Origin: Bacteroidota bacterium | GTDB lineage: Bacteria > Bacteroidota > Bacteroidia > AKYH767-A > 2013-40CM-41-45 | Assembly: GCA_016711505.1 (NCBI GenBank) | Contig: JADJSV010000001.1 | Span: forward strand, 310,001 to 374,000 | DNA length: 64,000 nucleotides | Direction of reading: 5' to 3' | Notes under the pieces: generated by a model | The model's database searches: none | Seen by the model: only the letters and a program-made list of their open reading frames with translations | What the model was told of the DNA's origin: nothing | Translations under genes and position numbers: made by a program | Part shown: positions 45,239 through 52,649 of the stretch, piece after piece | How positions within the stretch are numbered: position 1 is the stretch's first letter | How the letters are laid out: every line of letters starts with the position of its first letter

Positions 45239-45260
45239 TTCAATCGTTTTTTAAGAGGCG

Positions 45261-45268
45261 CAAAGATA
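45261..45268 (-). promoter_or_regulatory. -7 promoter element of rpmB
   Basis: TATCTTTG on the minus strand, a perfect TAnnTTTG, lies 22 bp upstream of the rpmB ATG. A TTGG lies about 17 bp farther upstream. Confidence 0.6.
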
Positions 45269-45322
45269 GCTTTTTTTATTAATCTCCAACATATTTATTC
45301 AGAATTCTGCACATAAAATTGT

Positions 45323-46570
45323 TCATTTCGTGGCCAGGAGCTCTTTTCGGAGTCCATTCAAGGCATGTAATGCTGTTTCTGTAATGACTCTCAGCCTGTT
45401 AGAGCCTAATTGCACTTTCCAGGCTTTTGTTTTTTCAGGTCCTGCAATGACGATCCAGACCGTTCCAACAGGTTTTAGATCTGAGCCACCTGAAGGACCT
45501 GCAATACCGGAAGTAGCAATTGCATAATCTGTTTTCAGCATTTTACGGGCTAATTCTGCCATTTGGGTAACGACTTCCTGACTTACTGCGCCATGTTTCG
45601 CAATCAATTCGGGATCCACTTTTAGTAAACCGGTTTTCAGATCATTTGAATATGGAAGAACCGAACCCATGTAATAACGTGAACTCCCCGGAACTGAAGT
45701 GATCTTATGAGCAATAAATCCGCCGGTACAGCTTTCTGCGGTCGACAGAGTTTTATTTTTTTGGACGAGTAATTCACCTATCAGACTTTCAAGTTGATCT
45801 GTTTCATAACCGAAGATATATTCAGGAATTAATTTTTTCAGTTCTTCAGTTTGTGACTCTACTTCTTTTCTTAATACATCTGCATCTTTACCACTTGCTG
45901 TGATTCTTAAGCGTACAGTGCCTGCTGACGGCAGGTAAGCGAGCTTCATGTAAACAGGAAGGGCCAACTCCCACTTCTCTATTAAGTCAGAAAGAAAGGA
46001 TTCTCCGATACCTTGTGTGAGAATTGTTTTATGAACGATCGGAGCCAGATTGAATTTTGATTTTAGCTGTGGAATCACCAGTGTTTCCATCAAACCTTTC
46101 ATTTCATTTGGTACTCCGGGCATTGAAACAATAATTTTCTTTCCATCATTGAACCACATTCCGGGTGCAGTTCCATTTTTATTGACCAGGACCTCACAGT
46201 TAGCAGGAACATAAGCTTGAAGACGATTTGTTTCTGTAATTGTCCTTCCCCTTGAATTAAAGATTTCTTCAATCACTTTAAAAGATGGTTCATGAAAAAC
46301 CAGTTCAGAGTCAAAATAATCACACAGAGTTTTTTTTGTGATGTCATCTTTCGTTGGTCCAAGTCCGCCAGTGATCAGAATTACATCTGCTCTTTTTTTA
46401 GCCTCTTCCAAAGTGGTTAAAATGTGCATTTTATCATCGCTGATTGAAGTGATCTGTTTGACTTTTATACCAATTTCATTCAGTTTTTGACCCATCCAGG
46501 CGCTATTCGTGTCTATTACCTGACCAATCAGCAATTCATCTCCAATAGTAATTATTTCAGCTAGGATCAT
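45323..46570 (-). CDS. cinA: CinA family protein (nicotinamide-nucleotide amidase/pyrophosphatase)
   Basis: A 415-residue CinA. The N-terminal molybdopterin-binding-like COG1058 domain (about 1-170; ITIGDELLIGQVIDTNSAWM, ITGGLGPTKDDITK) is an ADP-ribose pyrophosphatase in studied homologues. The C-terminal PncC amidase (about 255-410; STAESCTGGFIAHKITSVPGSS, GIAGPSGGSDLKPVGTVWI) deamidates NMN. It is thought to recycle NAD and is also called competence/damage-inducible protein. It is first in the cluster leading to rpmB. Confidence 0.94.
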   Translation of the reverse strand: MILAEIITIGDELLIGQVIDTNSAWMGQKLNEIGIKVKQITSISDDKMHILTTLEEAKKRADVILITGGLGPTKDDITKKTLCDYFDSELVFHEPSFKVIEEIFNSRGRTITETNRLQAYVPANCEVLVNKNGTAPGMWFNDGKKIIVSMPGVPNEMKGLMETLVIPQLKSKFNLAPIVHKTILTQGIGESFLSDLIEKWELALPVYMKLAYLPSAGTVRLRITASGKDADVLRKEVESQTEELKKLIPEYIFGYETDQLESLIGELLVQKNKTLSTAESCTGGFIAHKITSVPGSSRYYMGSVLPYSNDLKTGLLKVDPELIAKHGAVSQEVVTQMAELARKMLKTDYAIATSGIAGPSGGSDLKPVGTVWIVIAGPEKTKAWKVQLGSNRLRVITETALHALNGLRKELLATK

Positions 46571-46588
46571 ATGGAATTCTTTATTTTG

Positions 46589-46596
46589 CGAAGGTA
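46589..46596 (-). promoter_or_regulatory. Possible -7 element of cinA
   Basis: TACCTTCG on the minus strand (one mismatch from TAnnTTTG) lies 18 bp upstream of cinA. The same ATTACCTTCGCA word occurs upstream of lolA. Confidence 0.4.
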
Positions 46597-46670
46597 ATAT
46601 GAATTACAATTAAGTGTGAATTTTGTATTCAATAAAATATTGTTTTCTGCTACTCGTCTATTGATTCAGT

Positions 46671-47273
46671 ATGCAAGAACTGAGACACACAGCACTTGAA
46701 ATGACCAAAAGCCAGAACGACTCCATAGGGGAAGTTATACAAGACAACGGAAAAAGGCTTTTCGACTTCATTCGAAACCGGGTTCGGGAAGAGGAAGAAG
46801 CAGAAGATATTTTTCAGGACGTCATGATTGAATTAACTCAATCATACCGTATGATGCAGCCTATTGAAAAAATGGCAGCATGGTTATTCCGGGTTGCAAG
46901 AAATAAGATAACAGATAATTACCGTAAGAAAAGACCTGTTCTGCTTGATGACCAGTTTTCTTATCGTGGTAATGATGAAGATGAGCCACTTTATATTCAG
47001 GATCTGATCAAATCAAGTGGAAAAAGTCCTGATAGTCATTTCGACCGGGCTTTGATCTATGATGCTATTGAAATGGCATTAGAAGAACTTCCTCCTGAAC
47101 AAAGAGTAGTCTTTGTACAACATGAACTAGAAGGAAAGAGTTTCAAGGAAATGGCTGAGGAGACGGGTTTATCACAGAACACATTACTTTCCAGAAAAAG
47201 ATATGCTGTGATGGCATTAAGAGATAAGTTGCAATTCCTTTATACAGAATTAATGGAAGGAAAGAATTATTAA
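46671..47273 (+). CDS. RNA polymerase sigma-70 factor, ECF type
   Basis: This 200-residue ECF sigma factor has only region 2 (about 24-95: FDFIRNRVREEEEAEDIFQDVMIELTQ, WLFRVARNKITDNYRK) and region 4 (about 140-190: LPPEQRVVFVQHELEGKSFKEMAEETGLSQNTLLSRKRYAV). It redirects RNA polymerase to a special promoter set, which is unknown. It is divergent from cinA. The small membrane protein 7 bp downstream is the obvious candidate for its regulator, although it has no recognisable anti-sigma domain. Confidence 0.94.
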   Translation: MQELRHTALEMTKSQNDSIGEVIQDNGKRLFDFIRNRVREEEEAEDIFQDVMIELTQSYRMMQPIEKMAAWLFRVARNKITDNYRKKRPVLLDDQFSYRGNDEDEPLYIQDLIKSSGKSPDSHFDRALIYDAIEMALEELPPEQRVVFVQHELEGKSFKEMAEETGLSQNTLLSRKRYAVMALRDKLQFLYTELMEGKNY

Positions 47274-47280
47274 AATAAAA

Positions 47281-47637
47281 ATGATGAAGAATACCTGGAA
47301 ATTAAAAATGGCATTATTTGCATTGGTTGCAGTAGCAGCAATGGCAGCAGTTGTAATGTGGCTATGGAATTGGTTAATCCCTACTCTGTTTCATGGTCCG
47401 GAAATCGATTATTTGCAATCAATGGGCTTGATGCTTTTATCCCGAATACTTTTCAGAGGATTCATTGGCGGACCAAAAGGAATGTGTCAGGGTGGACAAG
47501 GTGGAGAAAACTGGAAGGGCAAATGGTCGAACCTGACACCGGAAGAAAAAGAAAAAATGCGTGATCTATGGAAAAAAAGATGTGGCAGTTTCGATTGCAA
47601 CGATTCAGATTCTGATAAATCGAAAAAACCTGAATGA
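47281..47637 (+). CDS. Small membrane protein, candidate partner of the sigma factor
   Basis: A 118-residue protein with one clear N-terminal membrane helix (about 8-32, WKLKMALFALVAVAAMAAVVMWLWNWL) and a second hydrophobic stretch (about 45-60). A Gly-rich segment (GGPKGMCQGGQGG) and a Lys/Glu-rich tail (LTPEEKEKMRDLWKKRCG) follow; the tail resembles periplasmic metal/stress sensors of the CpxP/CnrX type only loosely. It starts 7 bp after the sigma gene, so the two are surely co-transcribed. Function unknown. Confidence 0.7.
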   Translation: MMKNTWKLKMALFALVAVAAMAAVVMWLWNWLIPTLFHGPEIDYLQSMGLMLLSRILFRGFIGGPKGMCQGGQGGENWKGKWSNLTPEEKEKMRDLWKKRCGSFDCNDSDSDKSKKPE

Positions 47638-47660
47638 TCTTTGATCATCAGCAGCTTATA

Positions 47661-47693
47661 AAAAAACTCCGGATAACCTTCCGGAGTTTTTTT
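47661..47693 (+). terminator. Terminator after sigma factor operon
   Basis: AAAAAACTCCGGA-TAACCT-TCCGGAGTTTTTTT, a 13-bp stem with U-run, lies 23 bp after the operon stop. Confidence 0.9.
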
Positions 47694-47728
47694 ATGTTCA
47701 ATCCGAAGTGCGAACATGGCTTTGGCGC

Positions 47729-47744
47729 TATCTTTGTATATTTG
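47729..47744 (+). promoter_or_regulatory. Two overlapping -7 elements for the DUF4197 gene
   Basis: TATCTTTG (47729-47736) and TATATTTG (47737-47744) lie back to back, both perfect TAnnTTTG matches, 18-26 bp before the ATG at 47763. Confidence 0.55.
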
Positions 47745-47762
47745 AACAATAAAATAACAGAT

Positions 47763-48485
47763 ATGCTTCGCAAACTAATTTTCATTTCACTGGTGGCTTT
47801 TTTACCGGGCTGCTCCAAAGGACAATTTAATTTAAATAATATTGGCAAAGAGATCGACAAAACTCTTAATACAGGTGGATTAACGAATCAGGAAATTATT
47901 GATGGCTTAAAGCAGGCTTTATCTATCGGAAGTAATAATGCAGGAAGTTCTGCTTCTAAAACTGACGGGTATTTTAAAAATACTTTGATCAAAATTCCTT
48001 TTCCTCAGGAAGCAAAAAAAGTAGAAAATAAATTGCGTTCTCTGGGAATGAACAAAGCGGTAGATGACTTTATTCTTACTATGAACAGAGCTGCTGAAGA
48101 AGCAGCAAAAGAAGCTGCACCGATCTTTGTAGATGCCGTCAAGACAATGACAATTACTGATGGTGTAAATATTCTGAAAGGCAATGATTCTGCAGCCACT
48201 CATTATCTGAGAGAAAAGACTTCTAATTCGTTGCATGCAAAATTCAAACCTATCATTAAGTCGGCAACTCAAAAAGTGAACGTAACAAAATACTGGAATC
48301 CTCTTATCACTACATACAACAATATTCCAATGGTCGACAAAATGAATCCGGATCTGGAAGAATACATTACTCAAAGAGCATTGAATGGATTGTTTATTCT
48401 GGTAGCACAGGAAGAAACCAAGATCAGAAAAGACCCGGCTGCGAGGGTGACGGATTTGTTGAAGAAAGTTTTTGGCAAGAAATAA
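47763..48485 (+). CDS. DUF4197 family exported protein
   Basis: A 240-residue protein. ATG 47763 (MLRKLIFISLVAFLPGC) gives a signal peptide with a possible lipobox Cys17. The longer frame from 47634 crosses the terminator and promoter and is rejected. The body is the DUF4197 helical domain (VDDFILTMNRAAEEAAKEAAPIFVDAVKTMTI..., MNPDLEEYITQRALNGLFILVAQEE, ending LLKKVFGKK). Function unknown; envelope location predicted. Confidence 0.88.
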   Translation: MLRKLIFISLVAFLPGCSKGQFNLNNIGKEIDKTLNTGGLTNQEIIDGLKQALSIGSNNAGSSASKTDGYFKNTLIKIPFPQEAKKVENKLRSLGMNKAVDDFILTMNRAAEEAAKEAAPIFVDAVKTMTITDGVNILKGNDSAATHYLREKTSNSLHAKFKPIIKSATQKVNVTKYWNPLITTYNNIPMVDKMNPDLEEYITQRALNGLFILVAQEETKIRKDPAARVTDLLKKVFGKK

Positions 48486-48501
48486 GTAATAACTAATAAC
48501 G

Positions 48502-48545
48502 AAAAAAGGGCAATCCGGTAAGTACTCACCGGATTGCCCTTTTTT
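48502..48545. terminator. Bidirectional terminator between DUF4197 gene and usp genes
   Basis: An 18-bp perfect stem, AAAAAAGGGCAATCCGGT and its complement around AAGTACTC, is flanked by A-run and T-run. It serves the two convergent genes. Confidence 0.93.
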
Positions 48546-48560
48546 CGTTATAAATTATTT

Positions 48561-49448
48561 TTAGTAGCCGACAGAAATTTTATCCCCATCACCTTCCAAT
48601 GGCCGGATGCTCATTACGGGGATTTTTGAATGATTGATTATTTGTTGTGCTGCATTTCCCATAAAGATCCCAGAACCTTCCTGATCAGTCATGATCATAA
48701 TAAGATCGGCATTTACTTGTGCAGCAAATTCAGAAATTGTAGCGGCTGTATTTTCAGTTTTGAAAACTTTTACTGTGTGTGCAATTTCATGTTCTTCGAA
48801 ATAGTCACGTACCTGATGAACTTTTACTTCAAATCTTCTTTGCAGATCAACATCAGACATGGTCATTAGACCGGCAATGTGGATCACAGAATTATAATGA
48901 CGTGCAATTTCTGCTGCGTGCTTAACTTTTTGTCTCGAAGATTGAGAGTTATCTACAGCGAAAACGATATTCTTGAAACCAACTTTCTTTGCATGTGCCT
49001 GAACAGAAATTACCGGACAAGGTGCATTCATCACTACTTTGTAAGTGTTGCTTCCAACTACGAATTCCTGAAATCCGCTTGAACCATGTGTACCCATTAC
49101 GATGATATCGCATGCGGCATCTTCGGCAACGAAATTTATTTTTTTATAGATCTTTCCGTTTTCAGTACGGGGAATTACTTTCATGCCACTATCATGATGT
49201 AATTTTTCAGATAGTTCTTTTAGTTTCTCACCGGCAGAAGATTTGATCTTCGTTTCAAATTCCGACTGAGATTTTCCAAATGCAGAACTGATCGCTGAAG
49301 CGAAAGAGAAAGATTCAACAACGTGCAACAGAATTATCTCTGCTTTGTGAAGCTTGGCCATAAAAACGGCGTGTTCCAGTGCTAGTTCGGCAGTTTCAGA
49401 AAAATCATATGGAATCAGAATTCTGCCGATTTGGAATTTTTTGCTCAT
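48561..49448 (-). CDS. Universal stress protein, tandem two-domain
   Basis: A 295-residue cytosolic protein made of two UspA-like domains (about 1-145 and 150-290). Domain 1 carries the ATP-binding motif G-2x-G-9x-G-S (GTHGSSGFQEFVVGS). Domain 2 lacks it, as often in duplicated USPs. Such proteins support survival in stress or dormancy. It follows a related paralogue by 18 bp, so the two form a pair, probably co-transcribed. Confidence 0.92.
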   Translation of the reverse strand: MSKKFQIGRILIPYDFSETAELALEHAVFMAKLHKAEIILLHVVESFSFASAISSAFGKSQSEFETKIKSSAGEKLKELSEKLHHDSGMKVIPRTENGKIYKKINFVAEDAACDIIVMGTHGSSGFQEFVVGSNTYKVVMNAPCPVISVQAHAKKVGFKNIVFAVDNSQSSRQKVKHAAEIARHYNSVIHIAGLMTMSDVDLQRRFEVKVHQVRDYFEEHEIAHTVKVFKTENTAATISEFAAQVNADLIMIMTDQEGSGIFMGNAAQQIINHSKIPVMSIRPLEGDGDKISVGY

Positions 49449-49466
49449 GTGGTGTATGGTTTGTTG

Positions 49467-50336
49467 TTAGTACTGAAATACAGATGCAGTTGTGTCTTTT
49501 TTCTCCTTAGGGCGGATAGAAAGAACCGGAATCTCTGATTCGTTAATGAGCTGTTGAGCCGAAGAACTAATGAACATAATATCAGTCCAAGTTAACTCTT
49601 CTTGCGTCATGATCATGATCAAATCTGCTTTAATTTTCTTTGAATAACCAACAATTTCTTCGGAAATTTCACTTCCGTGTAAAAACTCGATTGTACAAGG
49701 AATATTGTGTTCTACGATGAATTCGTGAACTTGGTTCATTTGACGCTTCAATTTATTCACAATAAATTCGTCGTCAGTTGTCAGAACAGACACCAAATTG
49801 ATCGTAGATCCAAACAAATTTGCAATTTCAATGGCTTTACTCACCTTTTCCTTGGTTTCTTTTGTCAGATCCAGTGGTAAAATGATGTTCTTACATCCCG
49901 TACGGTGCTTTTTACCTTTAATAGTTATTACCGGACAAGGCGCTTCCCGAATTACACGTAAAGCATTGGAACCAATGAACTTCTTGAAGCCTACACTTCC
50001 ATTTGTTCCCATCACTATAAAAGAACATTTTAGTTTTTTCGCTGCTTTTTGAACTTCCTCATAAACCTTACCTTTTACTGTAAGAGTATTAACATTAATT
50101 CCGGCTTCCAGTGAAGTTTCTTCGGCCAGCTTTTCAAGAGCTTTTTGGATTTTCTTTTCCATTGTTTTATCTTCCTTCGCTGAAAAGAAAGGCATTTGAA
50201 AAGATTCATCGATCACATTGATCAATGTGAGATCTGCTTTTGTTAACCGAGCCAGATTATAGGATTGCTTCAAAGCAATTTGTGATTGGTCTGAAAAGTC
50301 AACAGGAACCAAAATGTGGTTTTTAAAAGCTGCCAT
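49467..50336 (-). CDS. Universal stress protein, tandem two-domain (paralogue)
   Basis: A protein of about 289 residues with two UspA domains, homologous to the next gene. The ATG at 50336 (MAAFKNHILVPVDFSDQS) is preferred to one two codons earlier. The ATP-loop in domain 1 reads GTNGSVGFKKFIGS, one residue shorter than the canonical G-2x-G-9x-G, so nucleotide binding is plausible but not certain. It is divergent from the nucleoside phosphorylase gene. Confidence 0.92.
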   Translation of the reverse strand: MAAFKNHILVPVDFSDQSQIALKQSYNLARLTKADLTLINVIDESFQMPFFSAKEDKTMEKKIQKALEKLAEETSLEAGINVNTLTVKGKVYEEVQKAAKKLKCSFIVMGTNGSVGFKKFIGSNALRVIREAPCPVITIKGKKHRTGCKNIILPLDLTKETKEKVSKAIEIANLFGSTINLVSVLTTDDEFIVNKLKRQMNQVHEFIVEHNIPCTIEFLHGSEISEEIVGYSKKIKADLIMIMTQEELTWTDIMFISSSAQQLINESEIPVLSIRPKEKKDTTASVFQY

Positions 50337-50386
50337 AAGCAAAAAATTAGTTTTAATATTGTCGCAAATTTAATCGAATCATTAAC

Positions 50387-51151
50387 ATGAACAAAATACC
50401 CGAATCAGAACTTATCCTCAATTCCGATAATAGTGTTTACCATTTAAATCTGCTGCCGCATGAAATTGCAGACACAATAATCAATGTCGGTGACCCAGAT
50501 CGTGTTGCTTTGGTATCCAAATTTTTTCAATCCATCGAAGTAAAAAAACAAAAACGTGAATTCGTTACTCACACTGGAGTTTATAAAGGTAAGCGTATCA
50601 CTGTGTTATCGACAGGTATCGGAACAGATAATATCGATATAGTTTACAATGAACTCGATGCATTAGTTAATATAGATCTTGAAAAAAGGACTATAAAAGA
50701 TAAACTGAGTTCACTTAATCTGATCCGTATCGGTACTTCGGGATCATTACAAAAAGATATTCCGGTCGATAGTTTTGTGTTTTCTAAATTTGGTCTCGGT
50801 CTGGATGGTTTGTTGAATTTTTACAAATTGCCAAATGATGCTGAAGAAAAAACGATAGTTGAGGCCTTCCGTTTACATTATCCGAACGAAGGAATTTTGT
50901 CATTGCCTTATCTGGCCCGTTGTTCTTCAAAACTGGAAGACAAACTTAGTGAAGGAATGTTTAAAGGTATTACTGCAAGTTGCTCAGGATTCTATGCACC
51001 ACAAGGAAGGATTCTTCGATATGAACTTGCCCGTCCAAATTTTATTGACACCCTCCACTCCTTTTCAAACGGTACCAACCGAATTACCAATTTCGAAATG
51101 GAAACCGGAGCCATGTATGGTCTTGCAAAAATTTCTGCTGGAGGTTACTGA
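50387..51151 (+). CDS. Nucleoside phosphorylase, C-terminally truncated
   Basis: A PNP/UDP family phosphorylase that splits nucleosides with phosphate (uridine phosphorylase-like). Visible are INVGDPDRVALVSKFF, VLSTGIGTDNIDIVYNELDAL, the phosphate/ribose loop LIRIGTSGSLQKDIPVDSFVFSKFGLGLDG, and FEMETGAMYGLA. Homology stops after AKI. The last residues (SAGGY) come from sequence belonging to the opposite-strand gene, and about 35-40 family residues are missing. Both this gene and the convergent choice-of-anchor B gene end at the same joint near 51140. Confidence 0.85.
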   Translation: MNKIPESELILNSDNSVYHLNLLPHEIADTIINVGDPDRVALVSKFFQSIEVKKQKREFVTHTGVYKGKRITVLSTGIGTDNIDIVYNELDALVNIDLEKRTIKDKLSSLNLIRIGTSGSLQKDIPVDSFVFSKFGLGLDGLLNFYKLPNDAEEKTIVEAFRLHYPNEGILSLPYLARCSSKLEDKLSEGMFKGITASCSGFYAPQGRILRYELARPNFIDTLHSFSNGTNRITNFEMETGAMYGLAKISAGGY

Positions 51152-52644
51152 TATCAATATTTGTTTCTTTTCTGTTTATTTTTCCTTTTAGAACAACTTT
51201 TGACAATGCATCATAAATGAGATAACTTCCATTTTCTAAGGTTGATGAAACAACTAGGTTGTCAGAAGATGGATTCGGATAAACCGTAAAGATGCTTTTA
51301 TCTACATCTGAAATACCTGCACCAATTGGTACCAGCTTTACATGTATAGTATCGAGAACACCATTTGTCAGATTGAAATTCCATGTTTGAGAAATATATC
51401 CTGCTTTTGAAAATGAAACAGAATAGGTTCCTGCATCTGCGTAACCGGTATGAAATTTACCAAGTGGATTGGTAAGTGTTGTTATGCCGATGCCTTGAAT
51501 TACTACATCTACTCCATTTAAAGAAATACCTGTTACTGAATCGACAACTGTTCCTTCAAGATAGCATGCACGCTGATATGTAGGTGCAAAAATGTAGAAG
51601 ATACCTGTCATGTCTGTTGCAAGAATCTTACCGGAAGTAGTATATGGATCTGCATCCCAGCAAACGTAAGTGCCTGTTGCGTAATTTGCGATTTCAACAA
51701 GATTACCCGGACGGACAGCATCTACAATTGTCAACTGGCTTCCATAACTCCGGGCAGATCAGATAATCATTCAGGACCCGAACATTATGAACTTCATTGG
51801 CAGAAAAATTACCATTGAAAAAAGTATCGAGAAGAGAAATGTTTCCCAGATCAGAAATGTCGAAACTGGCCAGTGGTTCACCCATACTTTCGTCTGCAGC
51901 ATAGATCGTGTTGCCATCATCACTCAACCATGTATTATGGTTGAATAAACCCGGTGTCAACTGTGTGGCTTCTAAAACTGGTGATGACTGATTCGTTATA
52001 TTATAGACGGAAAATTGTCCGGCATAAATATCACTGGTAAAAATATAATTGTCTCTTACATAAGAATCATGACAGTAATTATTATTGATCGATCCTGTGA
52101 AAACAGGATTCCAGGGATCTGAAACGTTCAGAAAAATTACGCCATTACCGAGAGCCCCGATGTTATGTCCATTTATGAAAACAGTTTCACCGGCAGCCGT
52201 TACAGTATGTGCAGTGTTTAGCTGATTTACAATTACACCATCACCTGTATAAAATTTAGTTGGCGCACTGTCAGGTAAGTACCGAAGATCAATTATTTGT
52301 AATCCATTTAAAATGTTATTCGAATCAAAACCTTCACTTACAGCATAGGCATAATCACCAAGTACTTTTACCTCATGCCAGATGCTTGTTACACCCGGAA
52401 ACTGCATTAGTAAATTTGCAGCCGTGGGATTTGTTATATCAATGATACAGATACCTCGTTCAGCTCCTACAATTGCATATTCAGATCCGCTTGCATGTCT
52501 GTAATGCCAGACGCCGGCGAGTGGTTGCCCAATGTTTAATGTATCCATTATGGTCAGATTTTTTGGGCCTTGAGCTTTTAATTCTGAACCGGAGATTAAT
52601 GTAATACCAAACGCCAGTGCGATAAGAAATAAATATTTTTTCAT
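51084..52644 (-). CDS. Choice-of-anchor B family secreted protein (frameshifted, truncated)
   Basis: An exported LVIVD-repeat/beta-propeller protein of the choice-of-anchor B family. The signal peptide (about 1-24) precedes SEYAIVGAERGICIIDITNP, VKVLGDYAYAVSEG, INGHNIGALGNGVIFLNVSDPWNPV and HNVRVLNDYLICP. The frame breaks at about 51750-51754, where one surplus G separates DYLICP from SYGSQLTIVDAVRPG. A carboxypeptidase-regulatory-like segment (LEGTVVDSVTGISLNGVDVVIQG) and the start of a T9SS domain (YPNPSSDNLVV) follow. The T9SS tail is lost after SNLQQ, where sequence of the facing phosphorylase begins. It lies 5 bp downstream of the SBBP gene. Confidence 0.82.
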
Positions 52645-52649
52645 ATTGA

